Of a DNA stretch of 64,000 nt, positions 45,902 through 54,676 are shown one piece after another. Origin of the DNA: Faucicola mancuniensis (GTDB lineage: Bacteria > Pseudomonadota > Gammaproteobacteria > Pseudomonadales > Moraxellaceae); assembly GCF_046523945.1 (NCBI RefSeq), contig NZ_CP171363.1, positions 1,488,001 through 1,552,000 of the forward strand, written 5' to 3'. Within the stretch, counting starts at the first letter, position 1. Each line of letters starts with the position of its first letter. The notes beneath the pieces are model-generated. The model was given only the letters and a program-made list of their open reading frames with translations, made no database searches and was not told the origin of the DNA. The position numbers and the translations under genes are program-made.

Positions 45902-47272
45902 ATGCAAACCCCCTTATATTACCGCTTACTCATGGCAATCGCCAAACCCTTATACCAACTAAAATTAAGCACAAAAAAAACCTTGCCAAACGAAACCGCC
46001 CAACGCTTTGGCAAATCCTACCCAGCTATTACCATCAACAAGCCGATTATCTGGTGTCATGCCGTATCGCTTGGCGAAACCAACACCGCCGAGCCGATTT
46101 TAAAAGGCTTATTGGCAAACAATTACGCCCTTTGGATTACCAATACCACGCACACAGGCTTTGAAAGAGTTGAACAACTGTTTGAAAAAGAGCTTGCCAA
46201 TGGCGATGTGTATCACAGCTTTGTCCCTGCTGATAAGCAAAATATTGTTGAAAATTTTTTAAATCATGTCAATCCGATTGGGGCATTGTTTATTGAAACC
46301 GAGCTTTGGGCGACCACGTTGGCAATCCTTGAACAACGCCAAATCGCCAGTATTTTGGTAAATGGGCGTTTGTCGCAAAAATCGTTTGACGGTTATCAAA
46401 AATTTGCCAAATTAAGCGAAAGCATGATGGACAACATCAGTCTAATCATTGCCCAAGACAGCGATTCGGCAAAACGTTTTCGCCAACTGGGTGCGACAAG
46501 CGACAAAATCCGTATCGCCAGTTCGCTAAAATGGTCAAGCAAAGCCAATCCATTGATGATTAGCCGAGCAAATAGCCTAAGCAAAGAATGGCAGCTAGAC
46601 AAACGTACCGTTATTTTATCGGCAAGCACCCATGATGATGAAGAAAGTCAAGTGTTACAAGCTTTGCAAAATTTAACAACAAAATTTGATAATTTGTTGT
46701 GGATTATTGTGCCACGCCACCCAGAACGCTTTGATGATGTGGCAATGTTAATTGAAAAAAGCACAGGCAAAACGGCCGCACGCCGTAGCCAAGACCAAAA
46801 ACCAAGCGAAACTGACAGCGTATTTTTGGCGGATAGTATGGGTGAACTTGGCGTATGGTATGCGTTGGCGGATATGGCATTTGTCGGTGGTTCGCTCGTT
46901 AATATCGGTGGGCATAATCCGATTGAGTCGGCAATCGTTGGCAAACCGATAATTATGGGGCAATACACCCAGTCGTGTCAGCAGGTGGTGGACAAACTCA
47001 AAAACGTTGGGGCGTTGCAACAAGTTGAAAATAAAGCACAGTTACAACAGGCGATTAAATACTGGCTAAACAATCCTGATAAAGCCAAACAAGCGGGTAG
47101 GGCAGGGCAACAGCTTGCCGAGAGTTTTCAAGATGCGACCAATCAGCAGTTGGCAATGATTTTGGATTGTTTGGGCGAAAATGAACAATACCGTATCCAA
47201 AATGAAATGCGTCTCATGGATAATGCCCCTGTAGAAAGTAAAAAAATCATTGATGATTTTGAACCAAATTAA
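45902..47272 (+). CDS. waaA: 3-deoxy-D-manno-octulosonate (Kdo) transferase
   Basis: Inner-membrane GT-B glycosyltransferase that adds Kdo to lipid IVA, the first step of the LPS/LOS core. I start at ATG 45902 (MQTPLYYRLLMAI), giving 456 residues; the frame is open further upstream into the terminator. N-terminal membrane anchor, IIWCHAVSLGETN, FIETELWATTL, VNGRLSQKSF, and the C-terminal GGSLVNIGGHNPIESA with GKPIIMGQYT. Close behind it is epmA. Confidence 0.93.
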   Translation: MQTPLYYRLLMAIAKPLYQLKLSTKKTLPNETAQRFGKSYPAITINKPIIWCHAVSLGETNTAEPILKGLLANNYALWITNTTHTGFERVEQLFEKELANGDVYHSFVPADKQNIVENFLNHVNPIGALFIETELWATTLAILEQRQIASILVNGRLSQKSFDGYQKFAKLSESMMDNISLIIAQDSDSAKRFRQLGATSDKIRIASSLKWSSKANPLMISRANSLSKEWQLDKRTVILSASTHDDEESQVLQALQNLTTKFDNLLWIIVPRHPERFDDVAMLIEKSTGKTAARRSQDQKPSETDSVFLADSMGELGVWYALADMAFVGGSLVNIGGHNPIESAIVGKPIIMGQYTQSCQQVVDKLKNVGALQQVENKAQLQQAIKYWLNNPDKAKQAGRAGQQLAESFQDATNQQLAMILDCLGENEQYRIQNEMRLMDNAPVESKKIIDDFEPN

Positions 47273-47309
47273 CTATAATAGTTTATCAACAATTCACGAT
47301 AAAAACCCT

Positions 47310-48272
47310 ATGACTGACTATCAACCGACCTGTACGCTTGACATGGCTCAAAAACGAGCCAATATTTATGCCAAAATCCGCCAATTTTTTGCCAAACGGG
47401 GCGTATTAGAAGTACAAACGCCGACCCTATCGCAAGCGGGCAATACCGACATTTTTTTGCAGTCGGTATCTGCCAATGTTGCCATTTTTGACAAACCCAA
47501 AACCTACTACCTACACACATCGCCAGAGTTTGCCATGAAACGCTTACTAGCAACGTGGCAAGTGCCGATTTATCAGATTTGCCCTGTGTTTCGGGATAAC
47601 GAAATCGGCAGTCGGCATAACGTGGAATTTACCATGCTTGAGTGGTATCGCCCAACGTTTAGCCTTGAGCAACTAACTCACGAGCTAAACGACCTTGTCA
47701 GCGAGTTATTTGGCTATCCTGTGATTTTTGACCATTATCGCTATGTTGATGCCTTTATGGATTATGTGAAAATCCACCCATTGAATGCTAGTTGCGACAC
47801 GCTCAAAGCCATCGCCCAAGATAATGGCATTCACTTTGATATGGAAGACGACCATCAAGGCTGGCTTGATTTATTGTTTAGCCATCTTGTAGAACCCAAT
47901 CTCGGCAAAGATTTGCCAACGGTGATTTTTGATTACCCTGTTTCCACCGCTTCGCTTGCCAAAACCGCCAAAGACCAAGACGGCAATACTGTTGCCAAAC
48001 GCTTTGAATTGTATATCAATGGGCTTGAAATTGCCAATGCCTATGATGAATTGGCGGACGGTCAGGCGTTGCGATTGCGGTTTGATAATGATAATTTGGA
48101 ACGCAAAAAACGGGGCTTGCCGATGATGCCGATTGATGAGCATTTGTTAAATGCGTGCGATAATTTACCGCCTTGTAGTGGCATTGCGGTGGGGCTTGAC
48201 CGATTGATTATGGCGATTACAGGGGCGACAAAGATTGAAAATGTGATTGCCTTTCCCATTGATAAGGCTTGA
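47310..48272 (+). CDS. epmA: Elongation factor P (R)-beta-lysine ligase
   Basis: LysRS-like enzyme (GenX/PoxA) that attaches beta-lysine to elongation factor P and so helps ribosomes through polyproline stretches. About 320 residues, lacking the anticodon-binding domain of LysRS. Class II motifs: motif 2 CPVFRDNEIGSRHNVEFTMLEWYRP, motif 3 GIAVGLDRLIMAITG. I chose ATG 47310 on family length; upstream codons overlap waaA. The partners epmB and efp are not in the window. Confidence 0.94.
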   Translation: MTDYQPTCTLDMAQKRANIYAKIRQFFAKRGVLEVQTPTLSQAGNTDIFLQSVSANVAIFDKPKTYYLHTSPEFAMKRLLATWQVPIYQICPVFRDNEIGSRHNVEFTMLEWYRPTFSLEQLTHELNDLVSELFGYPVIFDHYRYVDAFMDYVKIHPLNASCDTLKAIAQDNGIHFDMEDDHQGWLDLLFSHLVEPNLGKDLPTVIFDYPVSTASLAKTAKDQDGNTVAKRFELYINGLEIANAYDELADGQALRLRFDNDNLERKKRGLPMMPIDEHLLNACDNLPPCSGIAVGLDRLIMAITGATKIENVIAFPIDKA

Positions 48273-48275
48273 TTG

Positions 48276-48401
48276 ATGGATAAAGCAATTAAATCCCAAT
48301 TTGATAAACAACTTAGCCAAGTTTTAGCAAATTTGGCAATTTATGAAAAATCAAAAGCGTTTAAAAAATCTTTAAACCAAACTATCCCAAGCAACGGTTA
48401 A
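48276..48401 (+). CDS. Small hypothetical protein (41 residues)
   Basis: ATG 48276 lies 3 bases after the epmA stop and reads 41 codons to TAA 48399-48401 (begins MDKAIKSQFDKQLSQVL). The product is basic, helical and without a signal peptide. It overlaps the 3' end of the convergent gene by 30 bp. It may be a tiny translated tail of the epmA messenger or chance; no family known to me. Confidence 0.35.
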   Translation: MDKAIKSQFDKQLSQVLANLAIYEKSKAFKKSLNQTIPSNG

Positions 48402-49061
48402 TTGATTTGCCACTTGGCTAAACGTTTCGGTATCTTGCCCACCGATATAAAAACCATTGGCAACTCCATTATCCCCAAGCGACAACATTACCACCACCGA
48501 CCAATCACCAATCTCAAAAAAACGCTGGTGCGACTGCTTTAACTCATCAATCTCAACCGCCCCAATCGGCTCATCAGTCAATTTATCAATAATATCGGAC
48601 GGAATGGTATCACCAATAAAATCAAACACTTGGGCGTAATGTTTTAAACCGCCATTCACCCCATTAAAAATTGCCTGTGCCAACAAAAACTTTGACAAAT
48701 CCGCCTCATTTATCCAATGTACCTCATCAATATCGCACATATCATGATTTCGGCTCACCATTACAGGCGGATTGCTCTGGTTCAAATCATCTTGATGAAT
48801 GCCCCAAATCGCCTCACCATCTGGCTCTTTGGCGACAATCACATAATCGCCAAACATTTGCAAAGGCAGGCGTGCAACATGATTGCAAGCCGTATTTAAC
48901 ACATCAAAACCGCCCAATTCACGGTAATAATGAAACAACAAAGCGGGCAATTGTTTGTTAATCTGTTGTTCAGCCGTTTCAATCACAGACACATCAAGGC
49001 TTAATGTCGTATCATCACTGACTTGATAAATTTTTTTGATAAGGGCAATGACATTCATCAT
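48372..49061 (-). CDS. SUKH (SMI1/KNR4)-like protein, tentative
   Basis: About 229 residues, soluble and acidic. The segment AEQQINKQLPALLFHYYRELGGFD near the N-terminus has the pattern typical of SUKH/SMI1-KNR4 proteins, as does LPLQMFGDYVIVAKEPDG further on. SUKH proteins are often immunity proteins for toxins, but there is no toxin beside this gene, so the role is open. I chose ATG 49061, 3 bases after the preceding YaiI stop; a further in-frame codon at 49076 would overlap that gene. It is the last gene of a minus-strand unit of three. Confidence 0.6.
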   Translation of the reverse strand: MMNVIALIKKIYQVSDDTTLSLDVSVIETAEQQINKQLPALLFHYYRELGGFDVLNTACNHVARLPLQMFGDYVIVAKEPDGEAIWGIHQDDLNQSNPPVMVSRNHDMCDIDEVHWINEADLSKFLLAQAIFNGVNGGLKHYAQVFDFIGDTIPSDIIDKLTDEPIGAVEIDELKQSHQRFFEIGDWSVVVMLSLGDNGVANGFYIGGQDTETFSQVANQLTVAWDSLV

Positions 49062-49063
49062 GA

Positions 49064-49531
49064 TTAATGTATCCATTGGTTTAAAATATTGGCAAAATTT
49101 TGTTTATCTTTGTCGCTGTATGGTGCTTGTCCGCCTTGCTGATGTGGCTCTAGCACGCCTGTCGCTCTCATGGTATCCATAAAATCCCTAATATTCAACT
49201 TTTGTTTGATATTTTCTTTATCATAAACAAAACCACGAGCTGTAACGACCCTTGCCCCTTTGTCAATGCAGTCGTTGGCAAGTGGAATGTCGCTGGTGAT
49301 GACGACATCATTTTGACAACAATTGTCGGCAATATAATCATCAGCTTTGTCAAAACCGTCCGCAACCACTTTCATTTGTAACATCGGCAGACGTGGCAAG
49401 GCAATCGCACGATTAGCGACAAAAATTGTGGTGGTTTGCGTGCGTTCGGCGGTTTTGATGATGATTTGTTTGGCAATGTTGGGAATTGCGTCCGCATCAA
49501 TCCAAAGTGTCGGTTTGATTTTTTCGGTCAT
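49064..49531 (-). CDS. YaiI/YqxD family protein (DUF188)
   Basis: 155 residues. Matches the DUF188 family: LWIDADAIPNIAKQIIIKTAERT at the start, VVADGFDKADDYIADNCCQNDVVITSDIPLA in the middle. The fold resembles a PIN/NYN nuclease with conserved aspartates, and a nuclease role is suspected but not known. Starts directly at the stop of the upstream gene in the same unit. Confidence 0.9.
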   Translation of the reverse strand: MTEKIKPTLWIDADAIPNIAKQIIIKTAERTQTTTIFVANRAIALPRLPMLQMKVVADGFDKADDYIADNCCQNDVVITSDIPLANDCIDKGARVVTARGFVYDKENIKQKLNIRDFMDTMRATGVLEPHQQGGQAPYSDKDKQNFANILNQWIH

Positions 49532-49861
49532 TTAATCAAGCAAATCTAATTGTTCAGTCGCTTGAAACAAGATATTGCAACGGTTTCCTGTACGACAAAA
49601 CATAAACACAGGTTTTGGAGCATTGTTAAAAATTTCGGCAAATTCACGGCAGTTTTGCTCGTTAATTTGGCTTGCGACCACAGGTTGAAAATAATATTCC
49701 AAACCTGCTTCACGAGCGATTTTTTCAATATCGGCATTTAACGGTTGGTTCGGCTCTTCGTGGTCTGGGCGGTTGTTGATAATGGTTTTAAAACCGTCCG
49801 CTTTAATTTGGGCGATATAATCTGGGGTGATTTGGGCTGAAAATACAGTGTTGTTTGGCAT
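49532..49861 (-). CDS. TIGR01244 family sulfur transferase / phosphatase
   Basis: 109 residues, single domain. The active-site loop FCRTGNRC (C-x2-G-x-R) near 85 is that of the DUF442/Blh-type phosphatase-rhodanese group; INNRPDHEEPNQP near 30 is the family marker. Such proteins occur alone or fused to sulfide:quinone reductase or a beta-lactamase-like sulfur dioxygenase. No such partner is here. First gene of the three-gene unit with yaiI and the SUKH-like gene. Confidence 0.85.
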   Translation of the reverse strand: MPNNTVFSAQITPDYIAQIKADGFKTIINNRPDHEEPNQPLNADIEKIAREAGLEYYFQPVVASQINEQNCREFAEIFNNAPKPVFMFCRTGNRCNILFQATEQLDLLD

Positions 49862-49955
49862 TTTGAATGTTCCTATGGTTGATAAATGCTATTGTAACCT
49901 AAAATTTTAAAGCGTAAAAACTGAACTATGTTTTTGCTAAATCTATAGTTTTACA

Positions 49956-50309
49956 TCATTTATAGATATATTCTTTTTTAACATAGTTTAGATAGGCTTG
50001 ATAATCTTTAAAACTGCTAAAATAATTATACTGTTTTACATCGGTTTGTATAAGCGATTGAAATTCTGCTTTTGACATCACCACGAACCGAAAATAACCG
50101 TCAGCAGGACTAACCCACATATTAGCAAACGGTTGTTTTTTAACATCATCATAATAAAAATCATCATTAGCAACTGTTAAAGATTTGCTAAGTTTTTGTT
50201 TAGCAATTCGCCTAAAATTGCGATTATATTGACGTTTCCATTTTGCTTAGTCGGAATGATTGATACAATGCCAAGCAAAATACAGATTTTTTCTATAAGA
50301 GCTAGCCAT
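49956..50309 (-). pseudogene. Small hypothetical gene with in-frame TAA at codon 21
   Basis: From ATG 50309 the frame reads MASSYRKNLYFAWHCINHSD, meets TAA (50249-50247 on the minus strand), then continues without a break for 96 codons (KWKRQYNRNF..., NMWVSPADGYFRFVVMSKAEF, ends KKEYIYK) to a TGA at 49956-49958. The second part is highly biased to lysine, tyrosine and phenylalanine, like a real small protein from an AT-rich element. CAA to TAA is one transition. Family not recognised. Confidence 0.65.
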
Positions 50310-50335
50310 TTTACTAACCTATAACCTATTTTTTA

Positions 50336-51535
50336 TTAACGATAACCGACTGTTTCCATCATCTCAACCGCCGATTTTTGTTTTTCGCCATATTCGCTGA
50401 CATTGATTTGACTTGGCTTAAACTCGCCCCAAGACTTTAACAAAGCAGATGTTTCCACCTGTGCATTGAGCGGAAACGTATGGCTAATACTGGCGAACAG
50501 ACCGATTTGCTCTTTGTCCGCCAACCAGTCAATCAGTTGCAAGGCAAGCTCTGGTTGATGAGCCGTGCGTGGAATCCCAACTGCCAACGCATTGGTATGC
50601 ACACCGCCATAGCCTGTATTTATCCAAGTTGGCTGAACATTGGTTTTTTTGTGGTTTTGTTGATACTTGACAAAATTTTGGCTATTTACCAAACCAATTT
50701 GACATTTGCCACTGTCAATTGCTTGAAAAATAGCGTCATCATTTAACACCACAGGCATGGCAAGGTTTTGTATGTAACCTTTTAACACGTCTTCGGCTTT
50801 TTTGTCGCCCAACTGATGAACCAAATCCACCACAAAACTTTGGTTTGGTGCATAAGAACGCTGGCTTAAACATAGTTTTTGATACCATTTTGGTTTTGCC
50901 AAATCGGCATAACTGCTGATATTATTTGGCTCAACCACACGGCTATCATACACCGCAAGCCGTCCGTAATAAGTCAAAGCCAACCAATGAGCGTCTGGGT
51001 CAATAAAGCGAGCAGGGACTTGGCTCACCGCTTTTTCGGCATTAAACGGCTGTAACAAATTATGCTCAACGCCATGATGAAACACGCCCACATCTTCGGT
51101 CAAAATGATGTCCGCTGGGCTGTTATCGCCTTCGGCTTGCAGTTTTGCCAAAATGGACATGGGTTCGTCCTGCACCACATTCACCATCACGCCTGTTTTT
51201 TTGCTAAAATTTTCAAAAAAAGGCACAAGATTTTTGCTATCAATGGACGTATAAATCGTCAATAAATTTGCCACAGCAGGGGCAGTCGCCGAAGCGGTAC
51301 TTGCGGTAACGGATGCGGTATCATTGACCGTACTTGCGATGATGACCGATGTGCTTTGTGGTTTTGGCTGGCTTGCAGGCGTGGACGCAGGTTTTTGTTG
51401 AGTTTCGGGTTTTTCAGTTGGATTTGGTGAATCTTGACAAGCACTTAATGCAAAAAAACTTGACAAAACAAGAACTTTTAGCCTTGATTGCCAATTTTTT
51501 GAAAAAAGATGAGCGTGAAAACATGGTGAAAACAT
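50336..51535 (-). CDS. Iron-type ABC transporter substrate-binding lipoprotein
   Basis: About 399 residues. Signal peptide with lipobox LSAC (Cys near 33), then a low-complexity Pro/Ser/Thr linker to about 90, then a periplasmic binding protein of the Fe(3+) FbpA/FutA class (LLTIYTSIDSKNLVPFFENF, SPADIILTEDVGVFHHG, YYGRLAVYDSR, final GEKQKSAVEMMETVGYR). The tyrosines of the iron site are plausible. The lipid anchor and long linker are unusual for a Gram-negative FbpA, which is normally free in the periplasm. No permease or ATPase is beside it. Start chosen at ATG 51535; TTG 51562 is open too. Confidence 0.8.
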   Translation of the reverse strand: MFSPCFHAHLFSKNWQSRLKVLVLSSFFALSACQDSPNPTEKPETQQKPASTPASQPKPQSTSVIIASTVNDTASVTASTASATAPAVANLLTIYTSIDSKNLVPFFENFSKKTGVMVNVVQDEPMSILAKLQAEGDNSPADIILTEDVGVFHHGVEHNLLQPFNAEKAVSQVPARFIDPDAHWLALTYYGRLAVYDSRVVEPNNISSYADLAKPKWYQKLCLSQRSYAPNQSFVVDLVHQLGDKKAEDVLKGYIQNLAMPVVLNDDAIFQAIDSGKCQIGLVNSQNFVKYQQNHKKTNVQPTWINTGYGGVHTNALAVGIPRTAHQPELALQLIDWLADKEQIGLFASISHTFPLNAQVETSALLKSWGEFKPSQINVSEYGEKQKSAVEMMETVGYR

Positions 51536-51645
51536 GGTCAAAATCCAAACCAAATCATACAAAACTTAATATTTTAACATTGATTGACAATGAAAACTAT
51601 TTTTTTATCAAAAAAAGCTCCAATGTTAATGATAAGTGAAAAGAA

Positions 51646-52305
51646 TCAATCATGAAAAAAATGATTGTGTTGCAAAAAGTAACCGACCTGTTTGGCGACA
51701 TTGTTGTTAAAAATCATACCTGTATGCGACACAGGCAAAATAATATGGTCGGTTTGATTGGGTAAAATCGTTTCGGATAATAGTACCGTGCCGTCATTTT
51801 CATTGGCGTTTTTTGGCAAAACCACTCGCCCAAGACCTGCCGACAAATTCCCTGCAATACTGCCAAGGCTCGTGGTGTTTGGCAAAGGTGCGGTCAAACC
51901 GTCCAAGCCATGATGATATGATTGACCGATAAAAGTTGGCAAAATTTTAACAATGCGATTGGCAGAAAGACTGCCATTGTGCGGTGTGCCAAGCGTTACC
52001 ACACGTGGGACTTGCCAAGTGGGGTAGCGGTGCAAAAAATCACGAATGACCAATCCGCCCAAACTATGCCCAACCAGATACAACGGCTGATTTTGCTCAA
52101 ACTTTGTCAAAAGCCAATGATTTAATCGTTCGCTGTGGCGATGAATTGGGTGCATCATGCTGTAATAACCAAAAACGTGTGTATCAAAACCTTGCTGTGC
52201 GAGCTGATTGGCAAGTGGTTTCATTGCCCAAGCGTGCATATGTAAGCCGTGCAACAAAATTACTGGCGGTAACGAATTGTTTTTCTTCATGTTGTTTTTA
52301 TTCAT
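51646..52305 (-). CDS. Lipase-like alpha/beta hydrolase
   Basis: About 219 residues with the alpha/beta hydrolase fold of triacylglycerol-lipase type: oxyanion region VILLHGLHMHAWAMKPLA, nucleophile elbow LVGHSLGGLVIRDF (catalytic Ser), acid and His expected near NENDGTVLLSE and ILPVSHTGM. No signal peptide, so cytoplasmic. Related genes are often annotated as putative lipase class 2 / PGAP1-like. Start chosen at ATG 52305; a second ATG at 52290 is possible. Confidence 0.85.
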   Translation of the reverse strand: MNKNNMKKNNSLPPVILLHGLHMHAWAMKPLANQLAQQGFDTHVFGYYSMMHPIHRHSERLNHWLLTKFEQNQPLYLVGHSLGGLVIRDFLHRYPTWQVPRVVTLGTPHNGSLSANRIVKILPTFIGQSYHHGLDGLTAPLPNTTSLGSIAGNLSAGLGRVVLPKNANENDGTVLLSETILPNQTDHIILPVSHTGMIFNNNVAKQVGYFLQHNHFFHD

Positions 52306-52388
52306 CTTTTGTTGATAACCAAAAAACACAGACAATTTGGTAAAAATATTTTAATATGCGTGTTGTTTGTCTTATTATACAGGTTTTT

Positions 52389-52864
52389 ATGTCATTTTTT
52401 GCCAAAAATTCCCCAATTGCCATCGGTTTACGCTTGTATCCTTTAACATTGGCTATTATCGCCATTTGTACTTTGCTGTTTATCGTACAAGTTATTACAG
52501 GCGTTGATGCAAGTAGCCCAAGCAATAAAGACCTTGTCAAATGGGGGCGAATTTTATGCCGTTTAGCTTGCATAATGAGCCGTACCGATTTGTAACGAGT
52601 TTGTTTTTGCACGTTGGTATGATACATTTGATGTTTAATATGTATGCCTTGTTAATGGTCATGGCAATAAATTTGGGCTATGGATTTTTGGTGTCTGGCA
52701 TTGATAACGCAGGGCATATTGGCGGTGCGATAACAGGGGCGGTGCTTGGGTTGTTATATGTTATTAATGTTAAATTTGCTAAAAACAAGTTAAGTTTTGC
52801 TAAATCTTCACCATTTATGTTAATCGGTCAAGGGCTGATTTTGGCAATATTTTCGGCTATTTAG
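52389..52864 (+). pseudogene. Rhomboid protease gene, frameshifted and internally deleted
   Basis: Frame 1 from ATG 52389 reads SPIAIGLRLYPLTLAIIAIC and DASSPSNKDLVKWG, a typical rhomboid start. At the G5 run (52542-52546) the frame is lost; a sixth G would join it to GANFMPFSLHNEPYRFVTSLFLHVGMIHLMFNMYALLM, the next rhomboid block. After that the text jumps to INLGYGFLVSGIDNAGHIGGAITGAVLG, so the central part with the catalytic GxSG serine is missing. The catalytic His (GH in NAGHIGG) remains. A membrane protease of this kind cannot work without the serine, so this is a dead gene. Confidence 0.85.
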
Positions 52865-53034
52865 TGGCATTTACATCAAAGTTTAGTTTTACTAATTAAT
52901 TGATTTTTTACATTTTTGTTTTTGGTAAAAAGTACTAAATTTGCGTAAAATCGCATAGCCTAAAATGGTTTTTTGCGGTAAAATTAGACTGCCTTTTTTA
53001 TCAACATTTTTTTCACAACATAAGGACTAGCCAA

Positions 53035-54564
53035 ATGACAGTCATCAAAAAAGACGACTTTATCAACTCAATCGCCAATGCCTTTCAATTCATCAGCTAT
53101 TATCACCCAAAAGATTTTGTGGACGCTGTGTATGAAGCATGGCAAAAAGAAACCAACCCATCTGCCAAAAATGCCATGGGGCAAATTTTGGTAAACAGCC
53201 GTATGTCGGCAATGGGACACCGCCCAATTTGCCAAGATACAGGCAGTGCGGTGGTTTTCCTTGACATCGGTATGAACGTGCAATGGGAAACCGACATGAC
53301 GGTGGAAGACATGGTAAACGAAGGCGTTCGCCGTGCGTATAACAATCCTGAAAATCCATTGCGTGCGTCTATCTTATACGACCCAATTGGCAAACGCCAA
53401 AATAGCAAAGACAATACCCCTGCGGTCGTGCATATGAATGTGGTCGCAGGTGATAAAGTGGACGTGATTTGTGCAGCAAAAGGCGGTGGCTCAGAAAACA
53501 AAGCCAAATTTGCTATGTTAAATCCATCAGATTCGATTGAAGAATGGATTTTAAAAACCGTGCCACAAATGGGGGCGGGTTGGTGTCCACCGGGTATTTT
53601 AGGCATTGGCGTGGGCGGTACGCCTGAAAAAGCCATGATGCTTGCCAAGCGTTCGCTGATGGAACACGTTGATATTCATGAATTACAAGCCAAAGCTGAA
53701 AGCGGTGCGGAATTAACCAGCGTTGAGCGTCTGCGTCTGAATATGTACGAAAAAGTAAACGAATTGGGCGTTGGTGCTCAAGGTCTTGGCGGTTTGACAA
53801 CGGTACTTGATGTTAAAGTACTAGACTTCCCAACCCACGCTGCCAGTAAAGCGGTCGCCATGATTCCAAACTGTGCCGCAACTCGCCATGTTCACTTTAC
53901 CCTTGACGGCAATGGAGAAGCCGAAATGCCTGTGCCATCATTAAGCGATTGACCAGAAGTTGAGTTCGGCTCGGACGATGTTATTCGTGTGAACGTTAAT
54001 GAATTAACCAAAGAAAAATTAAGCCAATTTAAAATCGGCGATACGTTGTTGTTAAATGGTAAAATTTTGACAGGTCGTGATGCAGCTCACAAACGCATGG
54101 TAGATATGCTGAATAAAGGCGAAGCGTTACCTGTTGAATTGCAAAATCGTTTTATCTATTACGTTGGGCCTGTTGATGCGGTGGGCGATGAAGTGGTCGG
54201 TCCTGCTGTCCCTACGACTTCTACTCGTATGGACAAATTCACCGACCAAATCCTTGAGCAAGGCCTAATCGGTATGATTGGTAAATCTGAGCGTAGCCCT
54301 GCCACTTGTGAAGTGATTGCCAAACATGGAGCGATTTATCTGATTGCAGTGGGCGGTGCGGCTTATCTTGTGTCAAAAGCGATTAAAGCAGCAAAAACGC
54401 TTGCGTTCCCAGAGCTTGGTATGGAAGCGATTTATGAATTTGACGTGGAAGATATGCCTGTAACCGTTGCGGTGGACAATCAAGGCAACAGTATTCACCG
54501 TTTTGACAAAGTTGCTGAACGTGCCAAAGAGGTGATTGCCGAGCCTGTGCGTTTTGTGCCTTAA
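53035..54564 (+). pseudogene. Class I (4Fe-4S) fumarate hydratase, split by an in-frame TGA
   Basis: Hydrates fumarate to malate in the TCA cycle. From ATG 53035 (AAGGA upstream) the frame covers the alpha domain (RPICQDTGSAVVF, GAGWCPPGILGIGVGG, IPNCAATRHVHF; the cluster Cys residues are there) and ends at TGA 53950-53952. Then the same frame continues as PEVEFGSDDVIRVN and the whole beta domain (GKILTGRDAAHKRMVDML, YYVGPVDA, AVGGAAYLVSKAIK) to TAA at 54564. The residue lost is almost surely Trp (family text DWPE), so TGG became TGA. The stop falls in the linker between domains that in many archaea and bacteria are two separate subunits, so a split active enzyme is possible; a GTG at 53989 is the first start for the second half. 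Confidence 0.88.
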
Positions 54565-54570
54565 TAAAGT

Positions 54571-54593
54571 AAGGTGGGCAAAGCCCACCCTAC
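54571..54593. repeat. Small GC-rich palindrome
   Basis: GGTGGGC-AAA-GCCCACC followed by CTAC. The same core (GTAGGGTGGGCTTTGCCCACC read on the other strand) is, from memory, a widely scattered short palindrome in bacterial genomes. It stands out in this AT-rich DNA and lies directly after the fumarase stop. Confidence 0.6.
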
Positions 54594-54627
54594 AAATGTT
54601 ATTATCTTTTTATGTTTGGCATAACAT

Positions 54628-54661
54628 AAAAAAGACTTATCAAAATGATAAGTCTTTTTTA
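54628..54661. terminator. Bidirectional terminator
   Basis: AAAAAAGACTTATC / GATAAGTCTTTTTT stem with loop AAAAT, between convergent genes. Confidence 0.9.
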
Positions 54662-54676
54662 TTTTGTTCAAAAAAA

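Noticed and set aside
51349..51639. 96-codon plus frame opposite the start of the substrate-binding protein gene
   Set aside because: Antisense to the signal peptide and linker of a gene with strong family motifs.
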